A stretch of 64,000 nucleotides of DNA from Pseudarthrobacter sulfonivorans (GTDB lineage: Bacteria > Actinomycetota > Actinomycetes > Actinomycetales > Micrococcaceae), in NCBI RefSeq assembly GCF_024391045.1, contig NZ_JANFCZ010000008.1:83757-147756 (forward strand), in the 5' to 3' direction. This document shows positions 58,202-64,000 of this stretch, one piece after another. The stretch's first letter is position 1; each line of letters opens with the position of its first letter. The position numbers and the translations under genes are program-made. The notes under the pieces were generated by a model that was not told the origin of the DNA, did no database searches, and saw nothing but the letters and a program-made list of their open reading frames with translations.

Positions 58202-61143
58202 CTTCCCAGAACGCCCGCCTCGCTGCCGGCGGACGCATCGACCGCACCATCTCCTGGCGTTTCACCGTGGACGGCGAAGAATTCACCGGCCACCCCGGCG
58301 ACACCCTAGCCTCGGCCCTGATTGCCAACGGCCGCATCGCCGCAGGCAACTCGCTCTACGAGGACCGCGCCCGTGGCATCATGTCCGCCGGCGTTGAGGA
58401 ATCCAACGCGATGGTCAAAATCGCGCCGCGCTTCCCCGGCGACGTGGCAGAATCCATGCTCCCCGCCACCACCGTCACCCTGGTGGACGGCCTGAAGGCG
58501 GAACTGCTCAACGGTCTCGGCAAGCTGGACCCGGAGGAAGACCGGGCGGAATACGACAAGAAGTACGTCCACACCGACGTCCTGGTGATCGGCGGCGGCC
58601 CCGCCGGCCTCGCCGCAGCCCGCGAGGCAGTCCGCACCGGCGCCCGCGTCATCCTCATGGACGACCAGCCCGAACTCGGCGGCAGCCTCCTGTCAGGCTC
58701 CACCGCACCTGAGCTGGCTGACACCATCGAAGGCAAGCCGGCCCTCGAATGGGTGGCGGACGTTGAAGCCGAACTGGTTTCCGGCGCCGAGTCCACGGTC
58801 CTGAACCGCACCACGGCCTTCGGCGCTTACGACGCCAACTACGTCATCGCCGTGCAGAACCGCACGGACCACCTGTCCAGCCCGGCCGCCCCCGGCGTCT
58901 CGCGCCAGCGGATTTGGCACGTGCGTGCTAATCAGGTGATCCTGGCCCCCGGTGCGCACGAGCGTCCGCTGGTCTTCGAGAACAACGACCGCCCCGGCAT
59001 CATCCTGGCCTCGGCCGTGCGCAGCTACCTCAACCGCTACGCAGTCGCGGCAGGGCAGCGCGTGGTCATCAGCACCACCAACGACAGCGCCTACGCCCTG
59101 GCCGCGGACCTCCGCGCCGCCGGCGTCAAGGTTGCAGCCGTTGTCGACGCCCGCCCGCAGCTCACCGAGGTTGCGAGCGCCGCCGTCGAAGCCGGGACCC
59201 GCGTCCTGATCGGTAGCGCCGTGGCTGACACCGCTTCGGCCGCCGCCGACGGCCGCGTTGAGAGCGTCACCGTCCGCAGCATCAACGACGACGGCGAACT
59301 CACTTCCGGCGTCGAGGAAATCGCGTGCGACCTGCTGGCTGTCTCCGGCGGCTGGAGCCCGCTGGTGCACCTCCACTCCCAGCGCCAGAGCAAGCTGCGC
59401 TGGGACGAAGAGCTCGCCGCTTTTGTGCCGAGCACCGTGGTTCCCAACCAGCAGACCATCGGTTCCGGCCGTGGCAGCTTCGAACTCGCGGACGTACTGG
59501 CCGAAGGCATTTCCGCCGGCGCAGCCGCCGCCATCGCGGCGGGCTTCGCTTCCGCCGTCGAGCCTTCTCCTCTCGGCGAGCCGAAGGCTTCCGCCCCCAC
59601 CCGCCAGCTCTGGCTCGTTCCGGGCCAGGAGGGCACGCCGGATGACTGGCACCACCACTTCGTGGACTTCCAGCGCGACCAGTCAGTGGCTGACGTGCTG
59701 CGGTCCACCGGAGCCGGGATGCGTTCGGTGGAGCACATCAAGCGCTACACCTCCATCAGCACCGCCAACGATCAGGGCAAGACCTCAGGCGTCAACGCGA
59801 TCGGCGTCATCGCCGCCGCCCTGCGCACCGCCGGCGAAGCGTCCCGCGGCATCGGCGACATCGGCACCACCACTTACCGTGCACCCTTCACCCCGGTGGC
59901 ATTCGCGGCACTGGCCGGCCGCCAGCGCGGCGAACTGTTCGATCCCGCCCGCAAGACCTCCATCCACCCGTGGCACGAGGCCAAGGGCGCGCTGTTCGAA
60001 GACGTCGGACAGTGGAAGCGCCCCTGGTACTACCCGCAGGCCGGCGAGGACATGGACGCTGCCGTGCTGCGCGAATGCGCCGCCGTCCGCGACTCCGTGG
60101 GCTTCATGGACGCCACCACCCTGGGCAAGATCGAAATCCGCGGCAAGGACGCCGGTGAGTTCCTCAACCGGATCTACACCAACGCGTTCAAGAAGCTGGC
60201 CCCGGGTTCCGCCCGTTACGGCGTGATGTGCATGGCGGACGGCATGATCTTCGACGATGGCGTGACCCTGCGCCTGGACGATGACCGTTTCTTCATGACC
60301 ACCACCACCGGCGGCGCCGCCAAGGTGCTGGACTGGCTGGAGGAATGGCTGCAGACCGAATGGCCGGAACTCGACGTGCACTGCACCTCGGTGACCGAAC
60401 AGTGGAGCACGATTGCCGTCGTCGGGCCTAAGTCCCGCGCGGTGCTCGCCAAGGTGGCACCGGAACTCGCAGTCGACGGCGGACTCGACGCAGAAGCGTT
60501 CCCGTTCATGACCTTCCGCGAAACCACCCTCGCCTCCGGCGTGCGGGCCCGGGTTTGCCGGATCTCCTTCTCCGGTGAGCTGGCTTACGAAATCAACGTG
60601 CCGTCCTGGTACGGGCTGAACACCTGGGAGGCCGTGGCCGCCGCCGGGGCCGAATTCAACATCACCCCCTACGGCACCGAAACCATGCACGTGCTCCGCG
60701 CCGAAAAGGGCTACCCGATCGTCGGCCAGGACACTGACGGCACCGTCACCCCGCAGGACGCGGGGATGGAATGGATCGTCTCCAAGGCCAAGGAATTCAT
60801 CGGCAAGCGCTCCTACGCCCGTGCCGACGGCCAGCGCGAGGACCGCAAGCACCTGGTCAGCGTCCTGCCGGTGGACGGCTCCATCCGCCTGCCGGAAGGA
60901 ACGCAGCTTGTGGAGCAGGGCATCAGCACCAGCCCCGCCTACGGTCCCGTCCCGATGCAGGGCTTCGTAACCTCGAGCTACCACAGCGCCGCCCTGGGCC
61001 GCTCCTTTGGCCTGGCACTGATCAAGAATGGCCGCAACCGCATCGGCGAGACCATGGTGGCCGTCGCCGGCGACCAGCTGGTCGATGTTGTTGTCGCAGA
61101 AACCGTACTGTTTGACCCCGAAGGGACCCGCAAAGATGGCTAA
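58198..61143 (+). CDS. soxA: Sarcosine oxidase alpha subunit
   Basis: 981 residues, as usual for this subunit. The N-terminus has a ferredoxin-like region (about 15-100), then the NAD-binding domain with [14 protein letters not shown] near residue 130 and a C-terminal GcvT-like THF-binding domain (about 590-975, with [15 protein letters not shown] and [10 protein letters not shown]). The THF domain captures the methyl carbon as 5,10-methylene-THF while H2O2 is formed. Starts with GTG overlapping soxD. Confidence 0.95.
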   Translation: MTSQNARLAAGGRIDRTISWRFTVDGEEFTGHPGDTLASALIANGRIAAGNSLYEDRARGIMSAGVEESNAMVKIAPRFPGDVAESMLPATTVTLVDGLKAELLNGLGKLDPEEDRAEYDKKYVHTDVLVIGGGPAGLAAAREAVRTGARVILMDDQPELGGSLLSGSTAPELADTIEGKPALEWVADVEAELVSGAESTVLNRTTAFGAYDANYVIAVQNRTDHLSSPAAPGVSRQRIWHVRANQVILAPGAHERPLVFENNDRPGIILASAVRSYLNRYAVAAGQRVVISTTNDSAYALAADLRAAGVKVAAVVDARPQLTEVASAAVEAGTRVLIGSAVADTASAAADGRVESVTVRSINDDGELTSGVEEIACDLLAVSGGWSPLVHLHSQRQSKLRWDEELAAFVPSTVVPNQQTIGSGRGSFELADVLAEGISAGAAAAIAAGFASAVEPSPLGEPKASAPTRQLWLVPGQEGTPDDWHHHFVDFQRDQSVADVLRSTGAGMRSVEHIKRYTSISTANDQGKTSGVNAIGVIAAALRTAGEASRGIGDIGTTTYRAPFTPVAFAALAGRQRGELFDPARKTSIHPWHEAKGALFEDVGQWKRPWYYPQAGEDMDAAVLRECAAVRDSVGFMDATTLGKIEIRGKDAGEFLNRIYTNAFKKLAPGSARYGVMCMADGMIFDDGVTLRLDDDRFFMTTTTGGAAKVLDWLEEWLQTEWPELDVHCTSVTEQWSTIAVVGPKSRAVLAKVAPELAVDGGLDAEAFPFMTFRETTLASGVRARVCRISFSGELAYEINVPSWYGLNTWEAVAAAGAEFNITPYGTETMHVLRAEKGYPIVGQDTDGTVTPQDAGMEWIVSKAKEFIGKRSYARADGQREDRKHLVSVLPVDGSIRLPEGTQLVEQGISTSPAYGPVPMQGFVTSSYHSAALGRSFGLALIKNGRNRIGETMVAVAGDQLVDVVVAETVLFDPEGTRKDG

Positions 61144-61771
61144 TTCAGCAGCACTCGAAGGCATCAATGGACTCCGGGAAATCCGCCGCAGCCCCGCCTC
61201 CCACCTGGCCTCAGCACTGGAGTCGGGATCGGTTCAGGGCAAGGTTGTCCTCGCCGAAGGCCCGTTCCAGACCATGGCCGGGGTCCGCGTGGATCCCCGC
61301 TCCGAGGGTGCTTCGCGGATCGCAGCCGTCACCGGCGGCCTGCCGGCACGCTGCGGCGAAGTGACCGGCACGGACAGCATCAGCGTCCTCTGGCTGGGAC
61401 CGTCGGAATTCCTGGTGGTTGCACCTGAGGAGTCCCACGATTCCCTGGGCGGCAACCTCATCGGCTCCCTCACGGAAGCCTTGGGCGACGCCCCGGGCCA
61501 GGTGGTGGACCTGTCCGCCAACCGCACCACGTTCGATCTGTCCGGCCCCCGGGCCCGGGCCGTCCTGGAAAAGGGCTGCGCCCTTGACCTGCACCCGCGC
61601 AGCTTCACCCCGGGTTCGGCGGTGTCCACCGAGGTGGGCAACATCCCGGTGGTCCTGCAGAAGACCGGGGAGGAGAGCTTCCGGCTCTTCCCGCGGGCCT
61701 CCTTCGCGGACTTCCTGGGCCGCTGGCTCCTCGATGCAATGCGCGAGTACGCCTCGCCTGAGGTTCCCTAA
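61136..61771 (+). CDS. soxG: Sarcosine oxidase gamma subunit
   Basis: 211 residues, related to the GcvT fold. Visible family features are [12 protein letters not shown] near the start, [28 protein letters not shown] and [11 protein letters not shown]. It binds at the alpha-subunit interface; no catalytic residues are expected. The ATG at 61136 overlaps the soxA end by 8 nt. The stop is immediately followed by the sdaA start. Confidence 0.92.
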   Translation: MANSAALEGINGLREIRRSPASHLASALESGSVQGKVVLAEGPFQTMAGVRVDPRSEGASRIAAVTGGLPARCGEVTGTDSISVLWLGPSEFLVVAPEESHDSLGGNLIGSLTEALGDAPGQVVDLSANRTTFDLSGPRARAVLEKGCALDLHPRSFTPGSAVSTEVGNIPVVLQKTGEESFRLFPRASFADFLGRWLLDAMREYASPEVP

Positions 61772-63145
61772 ATGGCGCTCAGCGTCCTGGACCTGTTTTC
61801 TGTCGGCATCGGGCCCTCGTCGTCACACACGGTGGGCCCGATGCGGGCAGCGAAGCAGTTCGCCGACGGGCTCAAGGGCGGCGGACTCCTGAGCTCCACC
61901 ACCCGGGTCCAGGCTGAACTGTTCGGTTCGCTCGGCGCCACCGGCCGGGGCCACGGCTCCGACAAGGCGGTGGTGCTGGGCGTGCAGGGCCTGGACCCGG
62001 AAACCGTGGACACCTTCACGGCCGACGACCAGGTGGCGGCCGCCGCGCTCAACGCCGAACTTCTGGTGGGCGGGCACCACCGGGTGGACTTCAACTGGGA
62101 CGAGGACGTGGTCCTGCACCGGCGCAAGTCCCTGCCCGCGCACCCCAACGGCATGACCTTTCGGGCGCTGGACCACACCGGCGCCGTCCTCGACGAACGC
62201 AGCTTCTACTCGATCGGCGGCGGCTTCGTCGTCGACGGCGACGCAAACGCCGGCGACCGGGTGGTGGCCGACGACACTGTGCTGCCGTACAACTTCACCA
62301 CTGCCGACGAACTCCTGGCGATCTGCAAGCGCGAGGGCATGTCCATCTCCGACGTCATGCTCGCCAACGAACTCACCTGGCGCAGCGAAGCCGAACTCCG
62401 GGAGAAACTGCTGGGGCTCTGGGCGGTCATGCGCGAATGCGTGGACAACGGCTGCGCCGCGGAAGGGATCCTTCCCGGCGGCTTGAACGTGAAGCGGCGG
62501 GCGCCGTCGTTATTCCAGACCCTGACCGCGGACACGGGTGTCACCGACCCACTCCGTGCCATGGAGTGGGTGAACCTGTTCGCCCTCGCGGTCAATGAGG
62601 AAAACGCGGCGGGTGGGCGTATCGTGACAGCTCCCACCAACGGTGCGGCGGGAATCGTCCCCGCCGTCCTGCACTACTACGTGAAGTTTGTGCCGGGAGC
62701 CGACGACGACGGTGTGGTCCGCTTCCTGCTTGCGGCGGCCGCCGTCGGAATTCTGTTCAAGATCAACGCCTCCATCTCCGGCGCCGAAGTGGGCTGCCAG
62801 GGCGAGGTGGGATCCGCCTGTTCGATGGCCGCCGCCGGGCTCTGCGAGGTGCTGGGCGGAACTCCCGAACAGGTGGAAAACGCCGCCGAGGTGGGGATCG
62901 AACACAACCTGGGCCTGACCTGCGATCCCGTGGGCGGGCTGGTGCAGATCCCCTGCATCGAACGGAACGCCATCGCCAGCGTGAAGGCGATCAACGCCGC
63001 GCGGCTGTCCCTGCACGGCGACGGCAGCCACAAGGTATCACTCGACAAAGCCATCAAAACCATGCGCGAGACAGGAGCGGACATGAAAACCAAGTACAAG
63101 GAGACCTCCCGCGGGGGTCTTGCCGTCAACGTGATTGAGTGCTGA
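61772..63145 (+). CDS. sdaA: L-serine dehydratase, single-chain iron-sulfur type
   Basis: Deaminates serine from GlyA to pyruvate and ammonia. 457 residues: beta domain (about 1-165, with [15 protein letters not shown]) and alpha domain (about 190-455) with the cluster-ligand cysteines in [24 protein letters not shown] and I-P-C-I-E-R-N. The ATG directly abuts the soxG stop. It drains the sarcosine-glycine-serine path into central metabolism. Confidence 0.95.
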   Translation: MALSVLDLFSVGIGPSSSHTVGPMRAAKQFADGLKGGGLLSSTTRVQAELFGSLGATGRGHGSDKAVVLGVQGLDPETVDTFTADDQVAAAALNAELLVGGHHRVDFNWDEDVVLHRRKSLPAHPNGMTFRALDHTGAVLDERSFYSIGGGFVVDGDANAGDRVVADDTVLPYNFTTADELLAICKREGMSISDVMLANELTWRSEAELREKLLGLWAVMRECVDNGCAAEGILPGGLNVKRRAPSLFQTLTADTGVTDPLRAMEWVNLFALAVNEENAAGGRIVTAPTNGAAGIVPAVLHYYVKFVPGADDDGVVRFLLAAAAVGILFKINASISGAEVGCQGEVGSACSMAAAGLCEVLGGTPEQVENAAEVGIEHNLGLTCDPVGGLVQIPCIERNAIASVKAINAARLSLHGDGSHKVSLDKAIKTMRETGADMKTKYKETSRGGLAVNVIEC

Positions 63146-63148
63146 GCC

Positions 63149-64000
63149 ATGACTGCCGTACAGACTGAAACCTCTTCTGCGCCGGAAACGACCACGGTGG
63201 AGCACGTCCTGACCCTCGACTGCGCCGAAACGCCGGGCATTGTCTATGCCGTGTCCGGGTTCCTGCTGGAGCACGGCTGCGACATCCTGGACAACAAGCA
63301 GTTCGGCGAGCGCGATGAGCGGCACTTCTTTATGCGCGTGCACTTCACGTCCGACGGCGATGCCTCCACCGCGGACACGCTGCGGGCTGCGTTCGGTCCG
63401 GTGGCCGAGCGATTCGGGATGCGCTGGCGCCTGGAACCGCAAGGCGCCAAGCGCCGGGTGCTCATCATGGTGTCCAAGTTCGGGCACTGCCTCAACGACC
63501 TGCTGTTCCGTGCCCGGACCGGAGAACTGCCGGTGGAGATCGCGGCCGTGGTCTCCAACCACACGGACCACCAGGCGCTGGTGGAATGGCACGGCATCCC
63601 CTTCTTCCACGTGCCTGTTACCGCTGCCACCAAACCCGAGGCCGAAGCCCGGCTGCTGGAGCTGGTGGACGAACACGACGTCGAACTGGTGATCCTGGCC
63701 CGCTACATGCAGGTCCTCAGCGATGAGCTCACCCGGCGGCTCGACGGCCGGGCGATCAACATCCACCACTCCTTCCTGCCCAGCTTCAAGGGCGCCAAGC
63801 CGTACCACCAGGCCTACGCCCGGGGTGTGAAGACCGTGGGCGCCACCGCGCACTACGTCAACGCCGAGCTGGACGAGGGCCCGATCATCTCCCAGCAGAC
63901 GGTGGAGGTGGACCACACTTACGGCCCCGAGGACCTGGTCGCGGCCGGGCGGGACACGGAGTGCAAGGCCCTGTCCAACGCGGTGCGCTGGCACTGTGAG
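63149..64000 (+). CDS. purU: Formyltetrahydrofolate deformylase, 3' end beyond the window
   Basis: 284 codons are visible and the frame is open at the right edge, so only a few residues are missing. It has an N-terminal ACT domain (about 18-95, with D-C-A-E-T-P-G-I-V-Y-A-V-S-G-F) and a formyl hydrolase domain with V-S-N-H, the catalytic-region L-A-R-Y-M-Q-V-L, N-I-H-H-S-F-L-P-S-F-K-G-A-K-P-Y and G-A-T-A-H-Y-V. It frees formate and THF from 10-formyl-THF, recycling folate loaded by sarcosine oxidase. It follows sdaA after 3 nt. Confidence 0.94.
   Translation, partial: MTAVQTETSSAPETTTVEHVLTLDCAETPGIVYAVSGFLLEHGCDILDNKQFGERDERHFFMRVHFTSDGDASTADTLRAAFGPVAERFGMRWRLEPQGAKRRVLIMVSKFGHCLNDLLFRARTGELPVEIAAVVSNHTDHQALVEWHGIPFFHVPVTAATKPEAEARLLELVDEHDVELVILARYMQVLSDELTRRLDGRAINIHHSFLPSFKGAKPYHQAYARGVKTVGATAHYVNAELDEGPIISQQTVEVDHTYGPEDLVAAGRDTECKALSNAVRWHCE

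Noticed and set aside
59785..61167. Open frame of 460 codons antisense to soxA
   Set aside because: A shadow of soxA, whose GcvT-like domain is unmistakable on the plus strand.
1..64000. tRNA, rRNA, insertion sequences, prophage genes
   Set aside because: I looked for tRNA T-loop patterns, transposase-like proteins and terminal repeats with target duplications and found none I could support.

Overview
The window is GC-rich, densely coded DNA from a high-GC Gram-positive bacterium. It uses many GTG/TTG starts and ATGA/GTGA stop-start overlaps, and it carries several GAF-ANTAR proteins. The 3,4-dihydroxyphenylacetate dioxygenase has the same residue numbering as the enzyme known from Arthrobacter and Brevibacterium. 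Together these point to the Micrococcaceae, most likely Arthrobacter, Pseudarthrobacter or Paenarthrobacter. This placement is inferred from gene content; no rRNA is present. I saw no tRNA, rRNA, CRISPR array or transposase.

Region 1 (1-18.6 kb) holds housekeeping and signalling genes: a cut-off SGNH hydrolase coupled to a GAF-ANTAR protein, a disordered acidic protein, a DUF6328-type membrane protein, glycerate kinase and a methyltransferase. A SpoIIAA-like protein is divergent from a histidine kinase, which is followed by two c-di-GMP enzymes (GGDEF-EAL and EAL). Next come a GDPD, a HAD phosphatase, and a polysaccharide locus made of a GT2 synthase, a 52-residue peptide resembling a free-standing class E sortase signal, and a secreted GH26 glycanase. 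An orphan ABC binding protein, an aminotransferase, a GNAT protein, an AlkD-like protein and a PfkB kinase follow.

Region 2 (19.6-31.4 kb) is a sialic acid operon: sialidase, a four-gene ABC importer with a fused permease-ATPase (SiaEFGI/SatABCD type), N-acetylneuraminate lyase, ROK kinase, ManNAc-6-P epimerase and GlcNAc-6-P deacetylase. The last step (NagB) and a GntR regulator lie at 44-45.5 kb, on the other side of region 3.

Region 3 (31.5-43.9 kb) is an aromatic catabolic island. It has an IclR regulator, an FAD phenol-type monooxygenase, a FAH-RraA fusion, a GntR regulator, a CHMS dehydrogenase, Mn/Fe homoprotocatechuate 2,3-dioxygenase, a hydratase, an aldolase, succinic semialdehyde dehydrogenase and an MHS transporter. 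It should take homoprotocatechuate to pyruvate and succinate.

Region 4 (45.7-49.6 kb) has an alpha/beta hydrolase and then a run of three GAF-ANTAR genes interleaved with two small paralogous proteins sharing a W-x-Y-Y-x-G-I-G-G-S motif. This is the best candidate here for an undescribed small module.

Region 5 (49.6-64 kb) degrades creatinine. The minus-strand operon is MHS transporter, creatinase, creatininase, IclR. The plus-strand operon is glyA-soxBDAG-sdaA-purU, under a GntR-type operator. Creatinine would pass through creatine, sarcosine, glycine and serine to pyruvate, with the one-carbon unit handled by GlyA and PurU.
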